Shown: piece after piece, positions 41,769 through 52,557 of the stretch
Layout: each line of letters opens with the position of its first letter
How positions within the stretch are numbered: the stretch's first letter is position 1
Assembly: GCA_009746045.1 (NCBI GenBank)
Contig: RPFO01000891.1
Span: 413,501-477,500 of the forward strand
Direction of reading: 5' to 3'
Length of the DNA: 64,000 bases
Origin: Mesostigma viride
Lineage: Eukaryota > Streptophyta > Mesostigmatophyceae > Mesostigmatales > Mesostigmataceae
Translations under genes and position numbers: made by a program
Notes under the pieces: model-generated
Seen by the model: only the letters and a program-made list of their open reading frames with translations
Told to the model about the DNA's origin: nothing
Database searches by the model: none

Positions 41769-43777
41769 CCCAACCCCCTGCCTTACTGCCTGGCAAAGGT
41801 TAAAGGTTCCACGCGAAAATGGCTGACGGCGGTATGGCTGACGGCGGAGTTCAGATCTTTTGCGTCTGAGCCCCAAATTCGGTCAGACCACTTGCATTCG
41901 ATGCGCCTTTCTAAGACGCACTTGCCAGTATAAACGGTTACGGCTGCCACGCAGTATAGACAAAGTTACGCACGTGACCAGCTATGACGACTACCAAAGC
42001 AAAACGAGGGCTGGAAAAGGAGCTGGCACAGCTTCCCAGCGCCCAGCCCAACCCTCTCGCCCTCGCCATTGTTCAGCCGCCAGGCTTACCCGCCAAACCC
42101 TCGCCAAGCGCCTCGCCTGAGCCCAAGAAACCATGCCACGATCGCCACAAATGGAGCAAATTCTTGCCCGGCGACGGAATGTTCTCCCTCCTCGAGTGGC
42201 AGCAGCTGTCGCCGCAGGAAGTCGTCGAAGTTCTCCAGTTCCTCACACAGGAGCGGAAGCTCTTTGTGCCCTGGAGAGGGAGGGCGGCTATCGACTACCG
42301 CGACACGTCCTGGCTCTACACCTGTGCCGAATCCCGCCAACGCGAGTCTATCTTGACCAGCTACTACCAGCGCAGCTTCGGCGCCATCCACAGAGAACTT
42401 TGGAACGCACTCAACGCCCCAGCCCCCGCACAGCCGGCAGCCCCATCGGCTTCCTCCCTCTGCAAGGATGACATCCGCGCAGTGCTGGAGGAGCACGTGA
42501 CCTGGCCGCTGGCCGAGAAGATGACCTCGCTGAACACCACGCTCAACACGGTCGAGGCCCGGGTCTCCAACGTGGAAACCAAGGTCGTCCACAAGCTACA
42601 ACCACAGTTCACGGCGCTACACACCGCGGCGCAGGCTTCGGAAACGCATGCTGCACTTGTCTCTCGCCTTAACCAGGTGGAAGGCAAGTGCGGCGTGCTC
42701 ATGAAGAAGCTTGAGGCCATCACCGCCCACACCGAGGCCCTGGCCACACAGGTCCCAAAGCTAGCGGAGCAGACGGCCACCATTGCCTCCCAGCCACCCC
42801 GGCAGGATGCTGGTGACCTCCCGCTCTCCTACGCGGACCTGCTGCGGACAGCGACCGCCTCCACCACCGACGCCATCGCCACGAAGCTCCAGGAGCTGGA
42901 GGACCACCGCCAGGCCCAGCAACGGGAGGTCACCGATCGCGCTCGCCGCGAGTGCCGAGTGGTGCTACGTCGCTTCCCCCAGAAGCCAGGTGAGACGTCA
43001 ACCTCCCTTGCTGACGAGATCAAGAAACAGCTTCTTACCCTCATGGGCCTGGTAGGTGAGGTAGAACTGCGTGGGTGCCACCGCCTTCCCCACTCACGGG
43101 ACAAGGCGGCCACCCCACCAGTCCTGCTCACCTTCATCTCCCCTGAGGATAAGCAGCGGTTCCTCTCTCGTCGCAAGCGGTTGCACGACCTCACCTGGAC
43201 GCTGGATGACGACCTAACCCCCGCTCAGCAACAGCAGCGACGCGACCTGTGGCCGGAATACCTCCGCCATAAGCAGGACCCCCAGAAGCCCAAGGTGTAC
43301 TGGAGGGGCGGGGACCTGATGATCAACCACAAGATGTGGACGCCCCCAGCGGGCTAGAATAGCAATAGCCCTAGCTTGTAACCATTGGAGTCACTGTCGC
43401 TAAGGCAGCCATGCCTAGAATGTTTGCCTAGCTGTGCCAACAAACCTAGTCACGTGCCGCCAACGCACGGTACACAACCAGCCATAGCCTTAGCCTAGTT
43501 CTAGTACAGCCATGCTACGCCCTGGCTATGTTCAGATTACTTGCCCACGCTCCTTGCTATGACATGCTCACATGGGTCTTATTGCACCCACAGTTTGCCG
43601 GATCGTTAGCCTGTCCTTTTAGCTAGCCGCGCCCGATTGCAGCTGTGGCATGCCTTTGGCATGAAGGAGACTGGGGGTCTCTGCCCTTTCTCCTGTAGTG
43701 CACACACAGGGATTAAAAGCACTTCGGTGCTCCGTGACTCCCCAACGGGAGCACGAGTTTAATTAATTAATTAATTA
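41769..43777 (+). mobile_element. Complete family-B ORF1-only retroelement (B5)
   Basis: 2009 bp between perfect 12-bp repeats ATAACATGGGGA (41757-41768, 43778-43789). A 215-base 5' UTR shares a GGCTGACGGCGGAG block and a TTTCTAAGACGCAC block with family A. Then come one intact ORF1, a 400-base 3' UTR, the terminal hairpin and (TTAA)n. No ORF2. Best reference copy of the family. Confidence 0.9.
41984..43357 (+). CDS. Family-B ORF1 protein, intact, L1-ORF1p-like
   Basis: 457 aa, full-length, no lesion. Probably an RNA-binding, trimerising chaperone of the element RNA. The N-terminus (about 1-60) is Lys/Pro-rich. A conserved block of unknown fold follows (about 60-150, LEWQQLSPQEVVEVLQFLTQ), then a Pro/Ala linker. 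Heptad-type helices run at about 165-300 (VEARVSNVETKVV, LVSRLNQVEGKCGVLMKKLE). The RRM-like domain starts at about 325 (RRECRVVLRRFPQKPGETS, then GCHRLPHSRDKA, PVLLTFISPEDKQRFL). A C-terminal domain ends the protein (LDDDLTPAQQQQRRDLW, KVYWRGGDLMINHKMW). The order matches L1 ORF1p. Start context GACCAGCTATGACG; no upstream in-frame alternative. Confidence 0.8.
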   Translation: MTTTKAKRGLEKELAQLPSAQPNPLALAIVQPPGLPAKPSPSASPEPKKPCHDRHKWSKFLPGDGMFSLLEWQQLSPQEVVEVLQFLTQERKLFVPWRGRAAIDYRDTSWLYTCAESRQRESILTSYYQRSFGAIHRELWNALNAPAPAQPAAPSASSLCKDDIRAVLEEHVTWPLAEKMTSLNTTLNTVEARVSNVETKVVHKLQPQFTALHTAAQASETHAALVSRLNQVEGKCGVLMKKLEAITAHTEALATQVPKLAEQTATIASQPPRQDAGDLPLSYADLLRTATASTTDAIATKLQELEDHRQAQQREVTDRARRECRVVLRRFPQKPGETSTSLADEIKKQLLTLMGLVGEVELRGCHRLPHSRDKAATPPVLLTFISPEDKQRFLSRRKRLHDLTWTLDDDLTPAQQQQRRDLWPEYLRHKQDPQKPKVYWRGGDLMINHKMWTPPAG

Positions 43778-43789
43778 ATAACATGGGGA

Positions 43790-44032
43790 AGCCTATTATA
43801 ACATGGGGAAGCGCCGGCCCGCGTGTTTGCAAACGCGGGAAGCACGCTATAGACAAGACCCGTATAGGGTAGAGGGCACGTACATAGATATTAATTAATT
43901 AATTAATTAATTAATTAATTAATTAATTAATTAATTAATTAGGAACATAACTCCGTTGCAGGAGTATATGTAGCACATAGCCCTGCTAGATAGACCGTGG
44001 CCATGTACATGTACGCCTCCTACAGGCACTAT
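43790..44032. other. Junction region: AT repeats, minus-strand A tail, plus-strand A UTR
   Basis: Holds a second copy of the B5 target sequence (ATAACATGGGGAAGC), a GC-rich palindrome (CCCGCGTGTTTGCAAACGCGGG), (TTAA)n at about 43893-43940 and a minus-strand family-A stem-loop (43945-43971). From about 43976 there is a plus-strand family-A 3' UTR that continues at 61105 after the nested insertions. Confidence 0.6.
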
Positions 44033-45149
44033 TAATTAATTAATTAAACTCGTGCTCCCGTTGGGGAGTCACGGAGCACCGAAGTGCTTTTAATCCCTGT
44101 GTGTGCACTACAGGAGAAAGGGCAGAGACCCCCAGTCTCCTTCATGCCAAAGGCATGCCACAGCTGCAATCGGGCGCGGCTAGCTAAAAGGACAGGCTAA
44201 CGATCCGGCAAACTGTGGGTGCAATAAGACCCATGTGAGCATATCATAGCAAGGAGCGTGGGCAAGTAATCTGAACATAGCCAGGGCGTAGCATGGCTGT
44301 ACTAGAACTAGGCTAAGGCTATGGCTGGTTGTGTACCGTGCGTTGGCGGCACGTGACTAGGTGTGTTGGCACAGCTAGGCAAACATTCTAGGCATGGCTG
44401 CCTTAGCGACAGTGACTCCAATGGTTACAAGCTCAGTAGGGCTATTGCTATTCTAGCCCGCTGGGGGCGTCCACATCTTGTGGTTGATCATCAGGTCCCC
44501 GCCCCTCCAGTACACCTTGGGCTTCTGGGGGTCCTGCTTATGGCGGAGGTATTCCGGCCACACGGGTCGCGTCGCTGCTGTTGCTGAGCGGGGGTTAGGT
44601 CGTCATCCAGCGTCCAGGTGAGGTCGTGCAACCGCTTGCGACGAGAGAGGAACCGCTGCTTAATAATCCTCAGGGGAGATGAAGGTGAGCAGGACTGCAT
44701 GATGGGGTGGCCGCCTTGTCCCATGAGTGGGGAAGGCGGTGGCACCCACGCAGTTCTACCTCACCTACCAGGCCCATGAGGGTAAGAAGCTGGTTCTTGA
44801 TCTCGTCAGCAAGGGAGGTTGACGTCTCACCTGGCTTCTGGGGGAAGCGACGTAGCACCACTCGGCACTCGCGGCGAGCGCGATCGGTGACCTCCCGTTG
44901 CTGGGCCTGGCGGTGGTCCTCCAGCTCCTGGAGCTTCGTGGCGATGGCGTCGGTGGTGGAGGCGGTCGCTGACCGCAGCAGGTCCGCGTAGGAGAGCGGG
45001 AGGTCACCAGCATCCTGCCGGGGTGGCTGGGAGGCAATGGTGGCCGTCTGCTCCGCTAGCTTTGGGACCTGTCAGTGGCCAGGGCCTCGGTGTGGGCGGT
45101 GATGGCCTCAAGCTTCTTCATGAGCACGCCGCACTTGCCTTCCACCTGG

Positions 45150-45182
45150 AGGGGATTCATAAGTGTTTGCTCAATTTCATAA
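45150..45182 (+). repeat. Left terminal inverted repeat of the 15.2-kb element
   Basis: Starts AGGGGATTCATA and includes GTGTTTGCTCAATTTCA. Pairs with 60360-60392, mismatching at two positions. Confidence 0.9.
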
Positions 45183-45255
45183 ATTTTACTCAATTTTTCC
45201 ACATGTGATTAAATCCTTATATTTGTCAATAAAGCAGGGGTCATCCAGCCTTCAG

Positions 45256-47158
45256 ACCATGAAAATAGACCACCCACAAAAATTGGGCTCATTCTGAGCT
45301 CAAATGGTGACATGTGACAGCATACATGTGCAGTTTTTCGTCATTTTCCCCCTTTTCTTACATGAAACAAATATGAATAGTGAACAAATGAACTCATATC
45401 AGGCTGGATTCTTGCAGGCAGCATTTATACCATGAAAATAGACCACCCACAAAAATTGGGCTCATTCTGAGCTCAAATGGTGACATGTGACAGCATACAT
45501 GTGCAGTTTTTCGTCATTTCCCCCCTTTTCTTACATGAAACAAATATGAACAGTGAACAAATGAACTCGTATCAGGCTGGGTTCTTGCAGGCAGCATCTA
45601 TACCATGAAAATAGACCACCCACAAAAATTGGGCTCATTCTGAGCTCAAATGGTGACATGTGACCGCATACATGTGCAGTTTTTCGTCATTTTCCCCCTT
45701 TTCTTACATGCAACAAATATGAATAGTGAACAAATGAACTCATATCAGGCTGGATTCTTGCAGGCAGCATCTAGACCATGAAAATAGACCACCCACAAAA
45801 ATTGGGCTCATTCTGAGCTCAAATGGTGACATGTGACAGCATACATGTGCAGTTTTTCGTCATTTTCCCCCTTTTCTTACATGAAACAAATATGAACAGT
45901 GAACAAATGAACTCATATCAGGCTGGGTTCTTGCAGGCAGCATCTAGACCATGAAAATAGACCTCCCTCAAAAATTGGGCTCATTCTGAGCTCAAATGGT
46001 GACATTTGACCGCATACATGTGCAGTTTTTCGTCATTTTCCCCCTTTTCTTACATGAAACAAATATGAATAGTGAACAAATGAACTCATATCAGGCTGGA
46101 TTCTTGCAGGCAGCATCTAGACCATGAAAATAGACCACCCACAAAAATTGGGCTCATTCTGAGCTCAAATGGTGACATGTGACAGCATACATGTGCAGTT
46201 TTTCGTCATTTTCCCCCTTTTCTTACATGAAACAAATATGAACAGTGAACAAATGAACTCATATCAGGCTGGGTTCTTGCAGGCAGCATCTAGACCATGA
46301 AAATAGACCACCCACAAAAATTGGGCTCATTCTGAGCTCAAATGGTGACATTTGACCGCATACATGTGCAGTTTTTCGTCATTTTCCCCCTTTTCTTACA
46401 TGAAACAAATATGAATAGTGGACAAATGAACTCATATCAGGCTGGATTCTTGCAGGCAGCATGTAGACCATGAAAATAGACCACCCACAAAAATTGGGCT
46501 CATTCTGAGCTCAAATGGTGACATGTGACAGCATACATGTGCAGTTTTTCGTCATTTTCCCCCTTTTCTTACATGCAACAAATATGAATAGTGGACAAAT
46601 GAACTCATTTCAGGCTGGATTCTTGCAGGCAGCATTTATACCATGAAAATAGACCACCCACGAAAATTGGGCTCATTCTGAGCTCAAATGGTGACATGTG
46701 ACAGCATACATGTGCAGTTTTTCGTCATTTTCCCCCTTTTCTTACATGAAACAAATATGAATAGTGAACAAATGAACTCATATCAGGCTGGATTCTTGCA
46801 GGCAGCATTTATACCATGAAAATAGACCACCCACGAAAATTGGGCTCATTTTGAGCTCAAATGGTGACATGTGACAGCATACATGTGCAGTTTTTCGTCA
46901 TTTTCCCCCTTTTCTTACATGAAACAAATATGAATAGTGAACAAATGAACTCATTTCAGGCTGGATTCTTGCAGGCAGCATCTAGACCATGAAAATAGAC
47001 CACCCACAAAAATTGGGCTCATTCTGAGCTCAAATGGTGACATGTGACAGCATACATTTGCAGTTTTTCGTCATTTTCTCGGTTAACTTACATGAAACAA
47101 ATATGAATAGTGAACAAATGAACTCATATCAAGTTGGATTCTTGCAGGCAGCATTTAG
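45256..47158 (+). repeat. 173-bp satellite array, 11 copies (left arm)
   Basis: Unit starts are spaced exactly 173 bases apart (45256, 45429, 45602, 45775, 45948, 46121, 46294, 46467, 46640, 46813, 46986). Each unit contains ATGAAAATAGACCACCCAC, GAGCTCAAATGGTGACATG, a pyrimidine run before CTTACATGAAACAAATATG, and AGGCTGGATTCTTGCAGGC. Units differ by only a few substitutions, and alternating variants (ACATGTGACAG vs ACATTTGACCG) suggest higher-order turnover. The last unit degrades. Confidence 0.95.
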
Positions 47159-47411
47159 AAAATGCACATTGCCAGCTTTTACGTCATATCCCATTGAAAA
47201 AAAATAGATGAGCCATGAGCCATGAAACCTGTTCACCCAAATATGGTTTTATCCCATTTGATATATGTTCTACCAATTGTAAGGACATGTAATAAACCTA
47301 TGAACCAAGGTCATAAGACACGGAATGTGTTGATCACAAGGCTGCTAGCCGCAAAGCATGCACCGAGAAGGTAGGGCAGCCATGAAAAATTAAAAGCCAC
47401 ATGCGGCAAGG

Positions 47412-47693
47412 CTAGTCATCAGAGTCTGAATCAGGAATGATGGGAGGCCGGCGCTTGTGGCGCGGGGTGGCCTTGGCTTGCTTCATTGCCGTGGAACGCT
47501 GGGCGACCTGCTTGCGAATGCACTCAGTAATGTCCGCCTTCCCTCGCGCAATGCTCGCAGGTGGAAGATTTGGCAACTGCACACCGGGGCATGCGCAAAG
47601 CGCAGCCTGCACCTCATCAAATCCCACTATTTCATCGTCGCCATCGGAGTATAGCAGATGGGCCATGTCGTGCTCCTTACTAAAGGCCGTCAC
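47412..47693 (-). CDS. Small acidic-tailed ORF in the left arm, unknown function
   Basis: 93 codons on the minus strand, beginning MTAFSKEHDMAHLLYSDGDD and ending RRPPIIPDSDSDD. The sequence CGTGACGGCCTTTAG directly inside the start could be a splice acceptor, so this may be a last exon. Basic centre, acidic end; no domain recognised. Lies between the satellite array and the 210-bp repeat. Confidence 0.3.
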   Translation of the reverse strand: MTAFSKEHDMAHLLYSDGDDEIVGFDEVQAALCACPGVQLPNLPPASIARGKADITECIRKQVAQRSTAMKQAKATPRHKRRPPIIPDSDSDD

Positions 47694-47798
47694 GAGCGAT
47701 TATTCTAGCTCCGCAAAATTATTGCAATCAGCCAATTTGATCGAATTCACCATCGTCTCGCTCGGGGTTGGCACGCCTCTCCCAATGATGCCTGAGCT

Positions 47799-48008
47799 GG
47801 AAGCGCATAATTTGGCTCTGATGACACAAACTCTAGTGCGGGGGTGAGTGCGGGGTTCCGGGACACCACCGCACTAAGTCCGACGCGCCTGCCCAGGCCA
47901 CGCCGCGCCGGACCGGCACACGAGTTACGCGGGAAAAAAGGGCCTGCCGCGCCAATTACTGTAGGACTTGGCTAATTTCTTTGTTGACTACAAGCGCAGT
48001 CAAGGATG
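47799..48008 (+). repeat. Inner 210-bp inverted repeat, left copy
   Basis: Reverse complement of 56177-56386 with no difference that I can see over 210 bases, while the surrounding arms differ. Contains GC-rich DNA (GCCACGCCGCGCCGGACC). It may be the terminal repeat of a second, nested 8.6-kb element or an arm feature kept identical by gene conversion. No target duplication is evident next to it. Confidence 0.9.
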
Positions 48009-48191
48009 ATAAAACGTAGCAATGGCGGACATGTTAGGGTGATGCTCGGCTTAGGGACAGTGGACATGTTTGAGTGATTGCTCGCCAGACTCGAGCTCGC
48101 TGGCATACACGTCCGTGGCACCCTCGGCATTTAGCTGGGTTGACGCAAATCCTTGTACTGTTTACTGGTGTGTGCGATAATAAAGGAATGG

Positions 48192-48455
48192 TTATGCACG
48201 ACATCTAAATGCGAATATCACACAAAAACTGGTTCCTGGAATTCTCGCGAGCTGCGCGGTGTATGACTGGCGCTTTCCGTTTTTAATTTGCTTCTCGCCT
48301 TTTGTGCTCCAAACAGGGGGGTCGTTTACATCCACTGCAACAAAGTGCTCGTGACCTCCAGCTTTCATGGCCCGGCCCTGCCTTTGCTGCTTGACCAGCA
48401 CCAGACAGGGTGTGCTGGTGGCCATCCTCGCAATTTTTCTAGCGGTCAGCGGCAT
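48192..48455 (-). other. Minus-strand ORF opposite a candidate plus-strand exon
   Basis: 87 codons including GGHEHFVAVDVNDPPVWSTKG, ending at TAA in 48192-48194, preceded on the minus strand by CCGCTAG, a possible acceptor. It overlaps a plus-strand candidate exon (about 48312-48475, acceptor CCAAACAG, donor GTAAGG). Only one of the two is likely to be real, and I cannot decide which. Confidence 0.25.
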
Positions 48456-48886
48456 CGTGTGGGTCTGTGCCTTAGGTAAGGCGTTAAGCCCTTATTCCAG
48501 TTTCTGTCCAAATGGCACATCATATTAACTGTACTTGCTTCGTCTTGCGCATGCGGACCCCCCCCTTGTTAATGATGCGTTGTCCTGACATTAGCTTCGC
48601 ATGTGCATTAATGGGACGTGTTCCCGATGTGCATATTTCGGCCCATTATTACTTCAACATACAATTTCATGGCGATATTAACTATATGAATTAAATGCAT
48701 TTCCTCTTTCCTTAATCCTTCTAGTTATACCCTTTTTTCATGTTTGGTTGGTGGTTATCCATGTAGGGCATGTGGCGGTGCAAGAGCGCGCGCGGGTGCC
48801 TGCGAAGTTTTCAGTTGTCGCGCCTATCAACCCAGGTAAGCAAGGAGTAGAGGGAAAGACTAAGAATATATTTTCTGAATTTCTAG

Positions 48887-51800
48887 GTCATAGTTGTCCT
48901 TTTGCACGAGATGGAAGCGTTATGCCATGGGGCTTTATGGTTGGGTAATAGCCCTCCTGAGAACGGCTTGCTCTGCAACTTTGTTGGTATGTTCATACCT
49001 TGTCACGCGGCAATGTGGTGCAGATCTTCATGCATCCACATGGTGGATCACCTTGGCGTTATTGGCACTACATGTTGGTCTGAGGTAAGGAATCCATGCT
49101 ACCCTAAAACGACTAATGCACTGAATGCTCCTCTTTCAGTTTCCAGCGGAATACACAATGATGAGTTGTTTCAGATACTTCTTGGCGCCACGTGCGGCAC
49201 GCGGTGGGCCTAGCCTATTGGGATCTAGCGGAAGCTATTCTTAAGTTAGGGTTTATTTTTGGAGTTATATTGGCAGCCCCATGCAGCTATGCCTAGACTT
49301 GCTTGGCCATTTTGAGGTGCGATCGAGGTAGTTCATAACTTCTTTCTTCGCTGCCCTTTTTCCTTTTGCGCGTTGCTGAGCAGGGATATGCCGAGGTGCT
49401 CTCCTTATGTCCATGTCTGCATTTGGCACAAGGCACAATGCATCGCTCCAAAACGGCAGTCAGTTCGGCGACCCAGGCATCGCGGTATTGTTCGCCGCCT
49501 TCTCGCTCGGCGTAAAGCGGTGCGGCAACGCAAGCATCCTTCCTCACAGCGCGGGGAAAGCATCCCTCCCCCTCCCCCGCCACCTTCCCCGCAAAGGGAA
49601 ATAGTGTGGCATATGATACGTTTCGTACGCAGACTATACATCATACGCAGCTTTGCCGTACGGATGTTAAACGTATGCCTACGGATACGCGTACTCTTGC
49701 GTATTACGTACTCTCACGTATTATCTTTCTCTGCTTCCCCGCCACCCCCACCGCCACCGCCACCGCCACCGCCACCGCCACCGCCACCGCCACCGCCACC
49801 TTCTCCGCCACCTTCTCCGCCACTTTCTCCGCCACCTTCCCATGTTGGAGCACCTCCACCTGCGGCAGCGCCGGCACCGATTGGTCAGCACGGCGGACAA
49901 CCGTTTTCCAACGTACGTTGCCCTTCCATGTCGTTATCTCATTTTCCCGTTCGAACTCGCTCATGCTTGGTAGCGACATGGTCTGGAATGTTCTTGTTGT
50001 AAGCATCTTTCCATGATAATGGAGTTATTTGCATATAAGGCAGTTAGTGAGCTTCATAATGGCAACTTATGTTTATGGCGTCCCCAGCTAATTGCACCCA
50101 CCAAATCCATGACTATGTTGTAACTTGTAATTAGTTTCTGAACATCGTGTTTAATTTCTTATGTTGCTGACCCAAAACAGGGAAGTTCAAGACAAAATCC
50201 AACACCAGTGCCCAGTTGTGAAGGCACAAACAAGGCAACCAGGAAAAGGAAGGCCTCCTACAAGTGTGCTCGCAGAGGTATTTCTGGGAGGCGCTGCTGT
50301 GACAACACGGGCACCCATCCGGACAATCCACTTGTGGCCGGCCTTGAACCACTTCAATTCGTTGGCTCTCATTTATACTGCACGGGGTGCGCGGATGCTG
50401 TACGCTCCAAGAAAAGGTACGCTTGGGTATGCGCGTGTTGTTTTTACTCTACATGTCATCAATACATTGAACAACCTTTTTCTGATTTGCGTCGTTTATC
50501 AAGCACGGTCTCTTAGTTGCCTTAGCTTTCATGGTGTTCACCAAGGCCATATCAAATATTGTAGTAGTGCATAATGTAACTCTTTTGGCTGAATGTTCTT
50601 TGGGTTTTGTTGATTGGCCTGTGATTGGTCTTTATGGCCTGCTAGTTTTGGTTTACGGTATGGTTTTGCTTGGAAATAGATTTTTATTCTACAGAAGCCT
50701 TATTGCAGCGTTTATGGTAGATGAGCCCGTTTGGCAGCCCTATGCCGGGCGTAATCTTATCTTAACCTCGTGGCTTGTCCTTTCCTACTAGCACATTACT
50801 GACAAGCCACACACAACATGGGGTCGCAAGAAAACCTTAGCATAGCGCTCCATGGGGTGTTCATGGCAAGCCCAATGCGTGGTGGCTAAATGTTTAACCT
50901 TACTCGGGGGCTCGGCGTGCCATGCTTCCAAGTTCGTTGTCTCTTTTCATTAATATAACTCTCCCCATTTGTTACCCATTTGTCCCGCATTGTCTTACAT
51001 GAATGCTTTGTACTTTGCTGTATTCCGTGTTTGTGGCGTTTCAATATCGAGCAGCACCTTGAGCACTACGGAGATTAACCAATTTATTGACGCCCTGAAG
51101 CCTTACCCCAATGTTGACTGCGGTCAAATATATGAGACCCCCAAGCTCGCTAATCAGGCGCTCGACAAAGCCAACAAGCAAGAGCTCAAGAATGGGCCCC
51201 TAAATTTTCACGACCTCAACTGGGTGTTGGTGTTTTGCGATAAAGGTCCAAAGCAAAGGGTCCTTTTGCGATCTAGCTTACCAACCAACAGAACCGCTGA
51301 CTATTTGAGCGGCGAGGGCGAAAGGGCAAACTGCAAGCCTCGTTGTAGACGAAACGAGAGCAATGCACAAAAGACATCAAAAGCTTGCGCCCCGCCTTCG
51401 GACGCCCCACTGGATGCCGCCCCGGCTGCCGTGCCCTGCGCCCCGGCTGCCGTGCCCTCCGCCCCGGCTGCCGTGCCCTGCGCCCCGGCTGCCGTGCCCT
51501 CCGCCCCGGCTGCCGTGCCCTGCGCCCCGGCTGCCGTGCCATGCGCCCCGGCTGCCGTGCCCTCCGCCCCGGCTGCCGTGCCCTGCGCCCCGGCTGCCGT
51601 GCCCTCCGCCCCGGCTGCGGTGCCCTCCGCCCCGGCTGCGGCGCCCTCCGCCCCGGCTGCCGTGCCCTGCGCCCCGGCTGCTGTGCCCTCCGCCCTGGCT
51701 GCGGTGCCCTGCGCCCCGGCTGCTGTGCCCTCCGCCCCGGCTGCTGTGCCCTCCGCCCCGGCTGCCGTGCCCTGCGCCCCGGCTGCCGTGCCCTGCGCCC

Positions 51801-52477
51801 CGGCTGCCGTGCCCTGCGCCCCGGCTGCCGTGCCCTGCGCCCCGGCTGCCGTGCCCTCCGCCCCGGCTGCCGTGCCCTGCGCCCCGGCTGCGGTGCCCTC
51901 CGCCCCGGCTGCGGTGCCCTCCGCCCCGGCTGCGGTGCCCTCCGCCCCGGCTGCCGTGCCCTGCGCCCCGGCTGCCGTGCCCTGCGCCCCGGCTGCCGTG
52001 CCCTGCGCCCCGGCTGCCGTGCCCTCCGCCCCGGCTGCGGTGCCCTCCGCCCCGGCTGCGGCGCCCTCCGCCCCGGCTGCCGTGCCCTGCGCCCCGGCTG
52101 CTGTGCCCTCCGCCCTGGCTGCGGTGCCCTGCGCCCCGGCTGCTGTGCCCTCCGCCCCGGCTGCTGTGCCCTCCGCCCCGGCTGCCGTGCCCTGCGCCCC
52201 GGCTGCCGTGCCCTGCGCCCCGGCTGCCGTGCCCTGCGCCCCGGCTGCCGTGCCCTGCGCCCCGGCTGCCGTGCCCTCCGCCCCGGCTGCCGTGCCCTGC
52301 GCCCCGGCTGCGGTGCCCTCCGCCCCGGCTGCGGTGCCCTCCGCCCCGGCTGCGGTGCCCTCCGCCCCGGCTGCCGTGCCCTGCGCCCCGGCTGCGGTGC
52401 CCTCCGCCCCGCGGGGTGCATCATCAACATTAGCTGCCGGACAAGAAGTGCAGGAGGATGATCCGGACAGCGATTCA

Positions 52478-52557
<80 letters not shown>

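Noticed and set aside
45256-47158. CRISPR array
   Set aside because: The repeats are contiguous 173-bp units without spacers, in a eukaryotic setting.
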